NCBI RefSeq assembly: GCF_032118995.1
Contig: NC_092668.1
Coordinates: 12,689,501 to 12,753,500, forward strand
Length of the DNA: 64,000 bases
Reading direction: 5' to 3'
Origin: Asterias amurensis
Taxonomy: Eukaryota; Echinodermata; Asteroidea; Forcipulatida; Asteriidae
Position 1 is the first letter of the stretch. The number at the start of each line of letters is the position of its first letter. Positions 11,101 to 21,401 of the stretch are shown here, one piece after another. The position numbers and the translations under genes were made by a program. The notes under the pieces are model-generated. The model had not been told where the DNA came from. It ran no database searches and saw only the letters and a list, made by a program, of their open reading frames with translations.

Positions 11101-14100
11101 AACACCGGCCTAATGAGCTGTATGCCCTTTGGACAGACTTTACGTTTTTAAGATTGAGGCTACAACTCCGCACTAAGCTGAAATGTAACATTTTCAGCAT
11201 GATGTCTTCATACCTTTGTGCATGATGTGATCCTTCTCAATGTGTTTACTCGCTGACAGGTCGTTGATGATGTGCTGAAGACGAACTCCCTGGAATAATG
11301 ACTCAAACTTCTGTCCTCTCTCCGTTTGTAAGAATGTTCCTGGCTCTGGAAGAAATACCGAAGACTAATCATGAAAATTTGGATGAAACAATTATTCTTG
11401 TCAAAACTATTCCAGGACAGGTTGTCGGGTAACAATTCTCAACTCAACGTTACTAGGCATCCTTCACTTTCACAGCTTGCTTGCCTCGTAAGCGAAGAAT
11501 GGTGATCGCAAACCGAGATGTAATTGAGTTGGTGGAACTAACACAGAGCATGGAGGAAGGATGACCTGCAGACCATTCTGATCAAAACAATGAGTTCTTA
11601 AACCCCTGAAATTTTGTTTTTACCAAAGCGAGGAAGAAACTCCACAAGAATTTCAGTGCTAAAAACAACTTGGAAAAACTTACTGTAAGATCTGAAGAAG
11701 ACATCTGCATCTTTGCTCAGGTTTTTGAAGTTGCCATTCCAAGATGGCACAAGTTTCAGAAATACAAACTGAAAAAGAAAAAATCTAAAGTTTGAGCATA
11801 TTTATTGTATGACTGTTTCAAAACAAAAACATTTTTCTTAGTCCCCTTTGGAAATTTGAAACCTGATGGATGTTCTTGATTGGTTAAATTTGTAATTCTT
11901 GTTTACCTTTTTCACCATAGAGTAAACATCCATCTCAACTTGAAGCACAAAGAGATCCGGTGATCTGATGACTTGCTCAAATAACTCAAGGCTGTCAAAA
12001 CAGAGTGGTGGGAAAAAGGCAAAACTTAGTACTTTAAAACCAGCATCACACCCAAACACTTAAAAAGCCATCTCATGTAACAAACTTTGTGTTGGACAAC
12101 TAAAAAATTTACTTGAACCTGCAACTCCAGATTAATATGCTAGTGCTTTACCAACTATGTTGGTTGTGACTATCTTTGTTCGGAGGGGCTAGAAATTTTT
12201 TACACCAGGGTCATGTAGTTTGTTTTTCTTCTTGCCAACTTTGTCTTTGCTTGGTGATGAGCCATGTTTCTTTTCTTGAACTATGAAACAATTTGAAACT
12301 AACCTTAGCTCTCGAAGTAGCGATGACCTTTGCATGTCCATCAGATTCTGTTCCAGCCAGGTGACGCAACTGAAAAAGATCAAGTAATTCACCTTTAGAG
12401 ACCATAGCAACCACAAGCAGCTCGAAACAAAATGCTAATAGCGGTTGCAAGGTTCGACACTAAAGGGTCTCTTGACTTCTAGCGCATTATGTCGCTTTGG
12501 TTCAGCGCGATTCCGAAGCGTCTTTCTGGAATGGGTGTTGATTATAATTATTTACTTACTTATTAGTGACTGCTTCCAGGCCATAGGCAGAGGCAGAGGT
12601 GTGGTAACAGCAAACAGTCTTAGTGCTACAGGGTGATAGGGAGAACAAACAGCAGATAAAATCTTGTAAATTTATTAAGAATTTTCACTTTTTAAAGGCA
12701 GTGGACACTATTGGTAATTACTCAAAATAATTATTATCATAAAACCTTACTTGGTAACGAGTAATGGGGAGAGGTTGATAGTATAAAACATTTTGAAAAA
12801 CGGCTCCCTCTGAAGTGACGTAGCTTTTGAGAAAGAAGTAATTTTCCACGAGTTTGATTTCGAGACCTCAGATTTAGAATTTGAGGTCTCGAAATCAAGC
12901 ATTGAATTTTTTATTTCAAATATTCATGCTACTAACTGAATACTCATGATATGTAAATTACCTTATTGTGTCAGTCATGATGTCAGCACATTGGCATATA
13001 AGTCCGTCCTTTAAAAAAATGAATAATAACATTAAATGTTTTGGTTTTAAAGGATTTGGGTACTTTTTCAATATGTCCATAGATTTACATTAAACTTACA
13101 GGGTTTGAGGATAATGATAGTGGAAAGCTTCCCCTCAAATATTATTTACTGAGGTGCTGTAGTTTTTGAGAAATGAATAAAACAATGTAATGAAAAAAAT
13201 GTTTGTAAATGCTTAAAATAATTTTCGTCTCATGAGACGAAAATTATTTTCATGACATTGTTTTACTCATTACCCAAAAACTACAGCACCTCAGCAAGTA
13301 ATATTTTCAAGGAAGCTTTCTACTATCATTATCTTCAAACTGTGTAAGTTTAGTGTAAATCTGTGGACATTGTGTTTTTTGTCCTACAAAAAGTACATAC
13401 ACCCTTTAAAGGGAAGGTAGACATTTGGTTACAAATTGTGGTTGGAAGCCTGCAGAAGCTTTCGATAGTGTAAAGCATTTTGATAATCATTTCACTTCAA
13501 AGTGATGTAGTGTAAAAAGATTTCAATTATTTATATGCCACAAATTTTAATTTGTGCTGCGTTACTGTCAGCTTACACTTCTCAGAGTGTTTATTCCTAT
13601 TACGGATTACTCTTCCTGTGTGGACATCCCACTCTGGATTTTAAGCAATATCTCAAAAAAAAAAAAACATTTGAAAATGAATTTTTCATAGGTTAGTTTT
13701 AGTGTGTACATCTTCATTGAAATCCGATTTAACAATCAAACGGTTTTAAAAACCCAAAGGTTTACTTTGCCTTTAAAGACTTACCAGTTGTAGGAGGGAG
13801 GCAGCTGCAAGAATGGGTACCACTTTAGCCGGTTCCAACATCACGTCGTCTCGATACAGCGATCCCAAGGCAACCTCTAGAGCTATGGGGAAAAAAATAT
13901 GGATTTACTATTCCACTCATCTCTCCTTGAGAAACTCATGTGAAAATATTGCTTAACAATTTTCTGCTAAGCAGAAATGAGCAGGATACCAGTCAACAAT
14001 TGTACATGTGACATTTAGTAGTTTGGCTGGTAACCTTATTCTGGTAAGCAAAACGCTTTGTGCTTAAGCAGCTCTATGAAATTGGATCCTGGGCTTAAGA

Positions 14101-16021
14101 GCTGCTCAAGCACAACAAGTAGCTTAGCAAAATTAAAGTGTGCTTACCAGGATGAGGCTACCAGCCAAAATAGCATCTCACATGTACTATCTGTAGTTGG
14201 TATCTTGCTTAATTTTGCTAAGAAGAAATGTTTTTAAAACAGAATTTCTGCTTATAAAAGCAGCTCTATGAAATTGAGCCCTGGGCCCATTTTTGTAGAC
14301 CTGCATCAAGGAGAAATTAGTGAAACCAAAAATGAGTGAAACCAAAAATGAATTTTGGTCATTCTTACCCCCGATATCAATGGTATTGTCCGGAATATTC
14401 ATCACAATTTCATTCAGGTTGGACTCCTTCCATGATCCACTGAACATACTCGCAAAGTAGCTTGACTACACCGGGGAAAAAAAAAATCACAAACACAAAA
14501 ATGTTACTTTCTTTTCCAACGTTGCAAAAGTTTAATCCATCAAGTAATTGACCAGATATTCGAGCTGCAGTATGCAGTTTGCATGCAAGCATAGAAATGA
14601 CCCACGACACCCATGTTGTGGTTCTCTGTGCTTTTGGGCAATGAGACCAACCTGACATAAGTAGATCTTGTGAAGGTACCATTCCTTTCCTAGAGCAAAT
14701 ATTGTGATATCGGAGTTCTCTCCATTGACAAACAGTGTGTCATAGATGTACTTTGAGGTAGACTTTAGCTTCTTCCTGAATCATACAAAAAAAACACAGG
14801 TTAAAGGCAGTGGACACTATTGGTAAGTTTCGAATTTGAGGTCTCGAAATCAAGCATCTGAAAGCACACAACTTCGTGTGACAAGGGTGTTTTTTCTTTT
14901 ATTATTATCTCGCAACTTCGACGACTGATTGAGTTCAAATTTTCACAGGTTGGTTATTGTATGTATATGTTGAGATACACCAAGTGAGAAGACTGGTCTT
15001 TGACAATTACCAATAGTGTCCACTGTCTTTAAAAAGTTACTTATAAGGTTTGCACAATTTCTTAGAACAAAGAAGTCAAATTTAACTTTAAAGGGACACA
15101 TTGCCTTTGGATTGGGGTGTTCTGGGCTGTTATTATATGGAATTTAAAGTAAGTTGGAAAGATACTTTGAAAGTACAATTTGATTATAATTCACACAAAT
15201 TTTAATTTCAACTAACACTACACTGTAGTCTACAGTTAGTTACGGTCCATAATTTTGCAGAGTCAAACACTTGGTTGATTTACAAATTTTCATTTGGCAT
15301 CTCGAAATCAAACAACACTAATTTTTGCTAATTAAATTTACACATCTATTTTTCGTTTTGTTTTGTTTTTAAATTAATTTCCCTTATTGAAAAAATCCCG
15401 TTTTCTGCCACCACAGTTTGAAGGGATTTCGGGATTTATCTTATTCCTTATTTTTTAATGGATGTTGGACTTTTTTTCTCTTCTTTAATAATACTTGTGA
15501 TGTGAGAATTGGTCGGGAAAATGTAAAATGGTACATTTTCCCGACCAATTCTCACATCACAAGTATTATTAAAGAAGAGAAAAAAAGTCCAACATCCATT
15601 AAAAAATAAGGAATAAGATAAATCCCGAAATCCCTTCAAACTGTGGTGGCAGAAAACGGGATTTTTTCAATAAGGGAAATTAATTTAAAAACAAAACAAA
15701 AAATGAGTGAGTAATTCCTCTTTAATTTTTAACTGTTAAAAAAAAGGGGGGAAAAAAGTGTGGTTGGTTGGTGCGGATATTTTCCCGAAAGTTAAATAAC
15801 ACTTTAATTAAGTTCTAACAGGAGAAACCGAACATGGTTTTCAATTTGGTAGCTATTTAAATCCCAAATTTAAAACTAGACGGCACAAACCTCTGCGGTG
15901 TTCTCATCATTTCGTCTTCTTCACTATCATCATCACTATCGTCATCCCGTCCCCGCTTCCGTTTTTTGGGACTGGCTTTTCCTCCACCAAAAAATCTTCC
16001 CGTAGACACATATCCACCCAT
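8124..16021 (-). CDS. GMCL1: Germ cell-less-like BTB/BACK protein
   Basis: Fifteen minus-strand exons: 16021-15891 (ATG), 14775-14652, 14465-14369, 13882-13785, 13008-12962, 12625-12560, 12369-12304, 11991-11907, 11768-11684, 11345-11214, 10133-10064, 9605-9524, 9404-9343, 8963-8880, 8211-8124. All are GT-AG and add up to 439 codons in one frame. The N-terminus has a nuclear-localisation-like PKKRKRGR and an acidic run. The BTB domain includes LFVNGENSDITIFALG and MFSGSWKESNLNEIVMNIPD. Then come ALEVALGSLYRDDVMLEPAK, a BACK-like part with LFVLQVEMDVYSMVKK and KLVPSWNGNF, and a C-terminal part with YCWRWTGYNYGMDVLF. These match GMCL1 closely. GMCL1 proteins are CUL3 substrate adaptors, nuclear-envelope associated, and in Drosophila required for germ-cell formation. 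The human protein is about 515 residues, so one terminal exon (roughly 30-60 residues) is missing from my model. Confidence 0.93.
8400..8575. mobile_element. Palindromic MITE with CCTAAGTTAGG core
   Basis: GTCAATTTCACAAAATGCTA at the left and TTTGGTGAAATCGAC at the right form imperfect inverted ends around repeated CCTAAG/GGATTA blocks. It resembles the better-preserved copies at 20451 and 54484. It lies in a GMCL1 intron. Confidence 0.65.
10179..10567. mobile_element. MITE, family B (TTAA-flanked)
   Basis: Ends AAGGAACACGTTGCCTTGGA and TCCAAGGCAACGCGTTCCTT, flanked by TTAA. The turn is GGAGTAAAATATTTGACTCC near 10363. It lies in the GMCL1 intron between the 11214-11345 and 10064-10133 exons. 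Confidence 0.88.
10590..10960 (+). mobile_element. LINE 3' end fragment
   Basis: The plus strand encodes SFYPRSIRLWNQLP followed by a stop near 10735, the usual C-terminus of ORF2 in several non-LTR clades (CR1/L2/Jockey style). A 3' UTR follows and ends in a GATTGAAGATTGAA tail. It is a short 5'-truncated copy, antisense to the GMCL1 gene that holds it. Clade not resolved. Confidence 0.75.
10961..11115. repeat. SINE-like fragment
   Basis: GAGCAAGGCACTTTATCATA followed by a run resembling the body of tRNA-derived SINEs, here abutting the LINE tail. No clear A/B boxes remain. Confidence 0.4.
12692..12905. mobile_element. MITE, family A, one half
   Basis: Left TTAA plus AAGGCAGTGGACACTATTGG through the central hairpin TTTCGAGACC...GGTCTCGAAA. 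The second arm is absent, so it is a half-element. It lies about 60 bp from the small 12962-13008 GMCL1 exon. Confidence 0.8.
13047..13409. mobile_element. MITE, family C (TTAA-flanked)
   Basis: TTAA plus AGGATTTGGGTACTTTTTCA at the left and AAAAAGTACATACACCCT plus TTAA at the right. The turn is a perfect CGTCTCATGAGACG. It shares its right TTAA with the next element. Confidence 0.82.
13406..13776. mobile_element. MITE, family E (TTAA-flanked), back to back with family C
   Basis: TTAA plus AAGGGAAGGTAGACATTTGG at the left and AAACCCAAAGGTTTACTTTG...CTTTAA at the right. Its right TTAA ends only 7 bp from the 5' splice site of the GMCL1 exon 13785-13882, so the insertion stopped just short of the donor consensus. 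Confidence 0.75.
13920..14300. repeat. Degenerate GCTAAGCA-type palindromic repeats
   Basis: Repeated GCTTAAGCAGCTCTATGAAA / AGCTGCTCAAGCAC motifs and ATTGGATCCTGGGC / ATTGAGCCCTGGGC ends. They belong to the same broad family as 20280-20450, 57019-57262 and 61780-61968. Boundaries are not resolvable. Confidence 0.5.
14801..15032. mobile_element. MITE, family A, internally deleted
   Basis: TTAA plus AAGGCAGTGGACACTATTGG at the left and CCAATAGTGTCCACTGTCTT plus TTAA at the right. Most of the left arm is missing after GGTAAG, leaving the central hairpin half and the full right arm. Confidence 0.85.
15356..15701. repeat. Perfect 170-bp-arm hairpin
   Basis: The arm 15356-15525 is matched base for base by 15532-15701 in reverse complement, around a 6-nt loop AAATGG. 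I checked the arm through its outer, middle and inner thirds without finding a mismatch. This explains why both strands appear to encode the same 63-residue peptide. It sits in the first GMCL1 intron. Confidence 0.93.
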
Positions 16022-16330
16022 AACCCCTCTTTCTGACCAACGAGCAAGCGCTTGGCTTTTAAATAAGCAATTTTAATATAGAAAACTTCAACTACTGTAC
16101 TCTGTAAACCCAAATTACTTGCCGATTTTTACGGAGAGGTTTTGTGTTGTTGTTCGTTCCATGTACGCCGCCATGTTGTTTCCGCCCTCCAGTTCAAAAA
16201 TAAGTGGCAAAACGTTGAGGGCGCGCTCTGCTTGACGAGAAAGGGGGGGATGTCCGGGGGGGGGGGGGACACACACAGAATCTCCTGCAACAACGGCCGT
16301 ATAGGGCAGCTATTTATTGATTAGGATGTT
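16022..16330. promoter_or_regulatory. GMCL1 upstream/5' UTR region
   Basis: Lies immediately upstream of the GMCL1 ATG on the minus strand. It contains GC-rich stretches (GAGGGCGCGCTCTG) and a poly-G run near 16256-16269. No TATA box seen. The promoter assignment rests on position only. Confidence 0.35.
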
Positions 16331-16555
16331 TAGCCAAGTCGAATTTTTAATACGATTTAAAATGGTCAAGTAATTAACACATTCTTTCAAATCGTCTTAC
16401 AATTGTACTTCTCTTGCTTAGCACCTTGGGTTTAAAAGTGTGGTGCCAGCTTGTCTTGTGGCCGGATTTAAACTTGATAAAGGCCCCGGATGTCATAGCT
16501 GGAAGGATTCTGCCATGTTCGATATATAACAATCTGTCAGCTCATAATAATTGCG

Positions 16556-16752
16556 TTAAAGGCAGCGGACACTATTGGTAATTACTCAAAATAGTTGTCA
16601 GCATAAACAAATTACTTGTTATTATCTCGCAACTTCGACGACCAAAATGAGTTCAAATTTTCACAGGTTTGTTATTTTGTGCGTTTATGTTGAGATACAA
16701 CAAGTGAGAAGACTGGTCTTTGACAATTACTTATAGTGTCCGATGTCTTTAA
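16556..16752. mobile_element. MITE, family A, internally deleted
   Basis: TTAA plus AAGGCAGCGGACACTATTGG at the left; ATAGTGTCCGATGTCTT plus TTAA at the right. The central hairpin is lost. A more decayed relative follows at about 16755-16990. Confidence 0.82.
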
Positions 16753-17071
16753 AAGCATGAGATACTTCAGGTAATTGTGGAGACTAGAGTATCATTACTC
16801 GGCGGATTCCAACATGAGAGAGGACATGCCTTTTAACACAAACCGTGCAGTACCCTCTCTTGGTGCATCAACGTTACGAATAAAATAAGAAACCTGTCAA
16901 TATTTTGGCTCGGCATCTGGGTATCGAAGTTGCAAGAAATTAAGAAAAACACTCTTGTTTTGCTGAGTTGCTTGCATTCAGATGCACGAGACAGGCTGAA
17001 GCCTTTTCCACGATGATTCAATTTGTGGATGATGCTCTCTCTCTAACACTGTAATCACTTTGATTCCATGA

Positions 17072-17295
17072 CACTCTCTAAATGTAAAAGAGTGAAAAAC
17101 ACCACTCTTTACATTTCGAGCTGTCCCTCATATGGCTCTTCAAAAAGAGTGGTGGTTGTTTCACTCTTCTAAAGGGGTTTCACTCCAGGACAGAGTGAAA
17201 AATCACTAAAAAAGATTGAAGACCACTCCAAAAAGAGTTGTCCTTCATTTGGCTCTTCAAATAGTGCTTTTTCACTCTTTTACATTCAGAGAGTA
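17072..17295. mobile_element. MITE with ACTCTCTAAATG termini
   Basis: ACTCTCTAAATGTAAAAGAG at the left is matched by CTCTTTTACATTCAGAGAGT at the right. The interior repeats CACTCTTT / AAAGAGTG blocks and GGCTCTTCAAA. Confidence 0.8.
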
Positions 17296-17317
17296 CGGTC
17301 ATTCATAGCCCTATTAT

Positions 17318-17470
17318 GGGTGCGTTCGTTTAGCTTCCCTGGGTCGACCCCGGTGTGTGGCAATTTTTTTTCTAGGACGAACGTGGGTAATTATCTGCAC
17401 ACGTTTGTCCTGGAAAAAAAACCCCGCCACACACCGGGGTCGACCCAGGGAAGCTAAACGAACGCACCCA
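17318..17470. mobile_element. Palindromic element with GGGTGCGTTCGTTTAGC ends
   Basis: Arms GGGTGCGTTCGTTTAGCTTC and its complement frame a turn at GTGGGTAATTATCTGCAC. The inner arm contains CTGGGTCGACCCCGG. A second copy lies at 46965-47117. Confidence 0.85.
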
Positions 17471-17535
17471 TTATGACTCTTCCTCTGTGCTGTAGTATAA
17501 AACGAAAGTGTAAGGCCGCCTGCCAGGGCTACGGT

Positions 17536-19857
17536 AGTCTTGGTCCCAAGACCATTGGTGTTGCGCGGTCACACACAACCAACGTTCCGATTATGCACGG
17601 CAAAAACTGTCCACGCTTGTGATGAACGAACGCTAGCGGGCGCTCTGTTTCTCTGAATAAGATGTGCTCACCATGGTCTTGGATATTTGCGAATTGAAGG
17701 CGTGGCCAGACTATGTAAATTACTTTTAATGTATGCAATATTCATATCACGTGACGAATTGAAGATGACTATTCAAACTAGATCGAGTCAAAGGTCAATA
17801 TGATCGGCGGTCTATTTTTAATAATCTTTGCTCAAAGAGTGATTCCGTGGTCATTATAGGCCTATTAAAAGGAAAACAGTGAAATTTTAAGTATAGGTAC
17901 CTATTCAGATTATGGATACGTGACGATTTGAAATCGTAAATAATGGTCAAAAATCGAACGTAAAATTAGCATTCAGAGAGTCCGTGTATCGGACGCTGTA
18001 TGGCCCCACGGCGTGGAGCAATCGGAACGTGAAATAAGCCTTGTGAAACCGCCCCGTGCCGTGTCTCGTGGGGGTTGGAGGTGTTAAATCCCAGGCGCTA
18101 TGAACTCCCAGCTTGCGGGTGTCGAATCCGTTGTTTCTTATGATCGCAACGTTTCAATATGCTCCATTTTGATTCATGGCCCCCTAATTTCTTTTTGTTA
18201 TGAGTTTTCAGGTAATTTTGATGATGTCAAAACGTAGGAATATCGCATATTGTTATATTGACAGTGTTATTGTGTGAGTAGCTTAAAAAAATTATGAGAA
18301 TTTTTTATAAAAGGTTTAAATAAAAATAATGCAAAAACAAAATTCCCTCAAAGCATAATTTTGTCAAACAAAGTATTATTTTTTAATTCTGTGAATGAAG
18401 AGTTATTTTTGAGGTAATGATTAAACTGGGCAACTAGTGGAATTTAATGACCCGACTATTCGCCTCAAATAACTGGGAGTTGAATAGCAGTAGTCGCCGC
18501 TGGACAAGCAATCAAAATTCGAAATTTCTCATGAGTTATTCCAAAAGATATTGTTACGACTACATTCCAAAAAAATGTTATTTTACGTTCCAAGCTACGC
18601 AGCTACTCGGCTACGTTTACGTTCCAAGATACGCTTAGGTCTACGTTCCTTCAAGTTACACTATAATATCAAAAGGTATGTTTTCAAGCCCGAGTCAAGC
18701 TACGCTTACATTCCAAGATACGCAGCTACGTTTACGTTCCAAGATACGCTTAGGTCTACGTTCCTTCAAGTTACACTATAATATCAAAAAGTACGCTTTC
18801 AAGCCCGAGTCAAGCTATGCCTACGTTCAAAGATACGCAGCTGCGTTTATGTTCCAAGATGCTACGCTTGAGTCCAAGATATGCTTTACGTTCCAAAAGA
18901 TGTCAACGTTCCAAGCTACACAGCTACTCAGCTGCGCTTACAGATCTGCTTACGTTCCTTCAAGTTACGCTATAATATAAAAAGGTACGCTTTCAATCCC
19001 ATGTCAAGTTACGCTTACGTTCCAAGATATGCAGCTACGGTTACGTTTCAAAATACGTTCTCACAAAGACGCTTTTGAATCCCTCAAGATTTCCTTCCCC
19101 CAAGATTAAAAAACTTTCACTGTGAATAACACTACAGGGCCCACCAGTTAATACCTGTTTGGCAGAAAATACTGTACAAAATTTCTTTACTATCCAAAAA
19201 TTTACTTGGGCACTACAAAATTTCAAATTTAATTAAAAATTGGCTGGCAACCAGTTTCTGCTAAGCAATACTATTTTGTGCTAACTACAAGCAAATTGTT
19301 TAGCCAATACAGGCTTCATCAGTGTGGGCCCTGGCACGTCGGGAGCATAACGCCACGATCGCATTTCAAGCTGCATATCATGGCAATGCAGTAGTCTGGA
19401 TCTGGACATTATACATAGAAATGTTTGTGCTGGTACCACAAACCTTTCTTTATCGTATTTCCACCCTGTGTCAAAGTTTCAAATCCTACTGATCTGGACA
19501 TTATTATACTCCGATAAAAACATATATACCCACACACAGAGTAAAGCAAAAGTCATGCAACGGAATTACTGCATGCATTGTACACTACATGCACAACACT
19601 GATGAATTATTCATGAGCCAACCGCAACGCAGCCTCTGATTGGCTCCACCGGAAAGTCGGGGGAGATTCGCCGAAAAACAATAAAAAAGTTAAGACCCGC
19701 CGCTGCAAATATTCAAGACCATGGTGAGATCTTATTCAGAGAAACAGAGCGCCCGCTAGCGTTCGTTCATTACAAGCGTGGACAGTTTTTGCCGTGCATA
19801 ATCGGAACGTTGGTTGTGTGTGACCGCGCAACACCAATGGTCTTGGGACCAAGACTA
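17536..19857. mobile_element. Foldback-type element with 150-bp inverted arms and minisatellite core
   Basis: The left arm 17536-17690 (TAGTCTTGGTCCCAAGACCA ... CCATGGTCTTGGATATTTGC) reappears inverted at 19706-19857. The 2 kb between them include a tandem repeat at 18579-19056 and no transposase. Outer ends share GGGCTACGGT. Alternatively, two copies of a smaller MITE inserted in opposite orientation could give the same picture. Confidence 0.6.
18579..19056 (+). repeat. Minisatellite, about 115-120-bp unit
   Basis: Units start with ACGTTCCAAGATACGCAGCT and pass through CTACGTTCCTTCAAGTTACA and CGCTTTCAAGCCCGAGTCAA. Copies begin near 18585, 18709, 18823 (expanded) and 19017 (partial). A shorter TACGTTCCAAG module recurs within each unit. 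Open frames across it are by-products of the repeat. Confidence 0.85.
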
Positions 19858-19868
19858 GGGCTACGGTC

Positions 19869-20450
19869 ATCCAGCGCTTTTTCTGCGAGAAATTAGAACT
19901 AGCTCAGTTTCAAACTGTAGTTGTAGTGGCCCGATGTTTTGACGGTTGGACGGCTCAAGTTGATCGGGGAGTCCCTGGACCCGTCGAGTTATTGTCCCTC
20001 TCAACATGAGGGGGACAAAATTCTCCCTGCATAGGAAAGTATTTATTTCAGAGTGATATGTCACCCCAAAATTCTTCAAAATGGAAGTCATCAACCCCCA
20101 GGTCATTAATGCGCAACATTTTTTTTATATACAATAAATGTCCGTTTTATTGGGATCTCACAGTCGGTCTAATAGAATATTTTGAGGGACACTCCACTGT
20201 TTCCTCTCTATTTAGGGCAGTGCACATTTTTCAGGGCAGTGCACATTTTTTATGCCAAGGTCTTGGCCCAATTTTATAAGGCTGCTAAGCAGAAAATACT
20301 GCTCGACAAGTTTATTTGCTAAGCAATAAATTGAGAGGGGCACCCAGCCACAACAACGAAAACTGAATGTAGTTTTGACTGACAACCTGTTTATTCTAAG
20401 CAATACTGTTTTTGTGCTGAGCAAGTTTTACAGGCTTAATGAAATTGGGC
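19869..20450. other. Spacer with decayed GCTAAGCA-type repeat
   Basis: No gene seen. A 20-bp direct repeat CAGTGCACATTTTTCAGGG / GGCAGTGCACATTTTTTATG occurs at about 20216-20253. The part from 20280 carries GCTAAGCAGAAAATACTGC and ends at AATTGGGCCC, as in other members of that repeat family. Confidence 0.45.
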
Positions 20451-20631
20451 CCAGGGGTAGCTTTCACAAAGGTAGTCCTAACTTAGGACTAGTCCTAGGC
20501 AATGCTAAGAGATAGGACCGGTCCTAAGTTAGGATGGGTTACTGGTCCTAACTTAGGACTGGTCCTATCTCTTATAGCATTGCCTAGGACTAGTCCTAAG
20601 TTAGGACTACCTTTGTGAAAGCTACCCCTGG
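20451..20631. mobile_element. Palindromic MITE, CCTAACTTAGGACTAG family
   Basis: The arms start CCAGGGGTAGCTTTCACAAA and are nearly perfect. Blocks CCTAACTTAGGACTAGTCCT recur in each arm. Copy at 54484-54664 and a divergent one at 8400-8575. Confidence 0.9.
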
Positions 20632-21214
20632 TCGATCTTGACAAGACACGTTGGGATGGGAGGAGAGACTAGTAGTGGCCAACCACACACCTCAGTGAAT
20701 TCGTTGAAAGAGCTCCCAGACACGTTAAGTAGGTAGAGCTCCAGCACTGGTCCGGGTCTTGGGCCTCTCCGGGCAAGTGTGTTCTTGTCTGGCTCAACTC
20801 CACGGCCTGTGGTCACACCCTCTGGTCACCAACAAACACAACAATACCGTGCAAAACCGCGAGCTCCCCAGCAAAGGGCTACCGGTCACAGTTTGGACGA
20901 CTCCCAACAAAAGAGTCATCAAGCTGGGCCTCTTTGATTCAATTAGGAGACCATCTCCAACGGTGAAAAGATAGCCCCACTTGTCGTGTTCACTCTAATG
21001 TGTATGGCACACGACCCCAATTGGGTTTCCAAAACGGCTTTGTGACAGTTTGAGACAAGTCCAGACACACACTCTTTGCAGCGTGGCCCAGTGAGGAGAA
21101 AAACAATGGAAAAAGAAAACACAGTTTTGATAAATAACCAGACAGTATTGTTCCCGCCAAAAACTTGAAAACCAAGATGCCTTTTTTACACGCCCCTTTT
21201 GTTAGCACTCTCGA

Positions 21215-21220
21215 TATAAG
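21215..21220 (+). promoter_or_regulatory. Possible TATA box of nodal
   Basis: TATAAG within CTCGATATAAGTCCCC, about 180 bp before the nodal ATG. The distance suits a TATA box with a short 5' UTR. Sequence match only. Confidence 0.35.
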
Positions 21221-21401
21221 TCCCCATCCTCAGCCAGAAGTGGTACTTTCCGATTTCTAAATCCGAAGAGAACACCTCCTTGCTATAACCTAATCTCCTC
21301 CTGAGGCAATTAACTAAGATTTGTTGTTAAAGTCAACAAGGCTTCTGAGTTGTCAGTACAGTCAGTCCTAGCTCAAAGTATAAGTTCATCGACACCCGGT
21401 C

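Noticed and set aside
15418-15639. Near-identical 63-residue frames on opposite strands
   Set aside because: They are the two arms of one perfect hairpin; no coding evidence.
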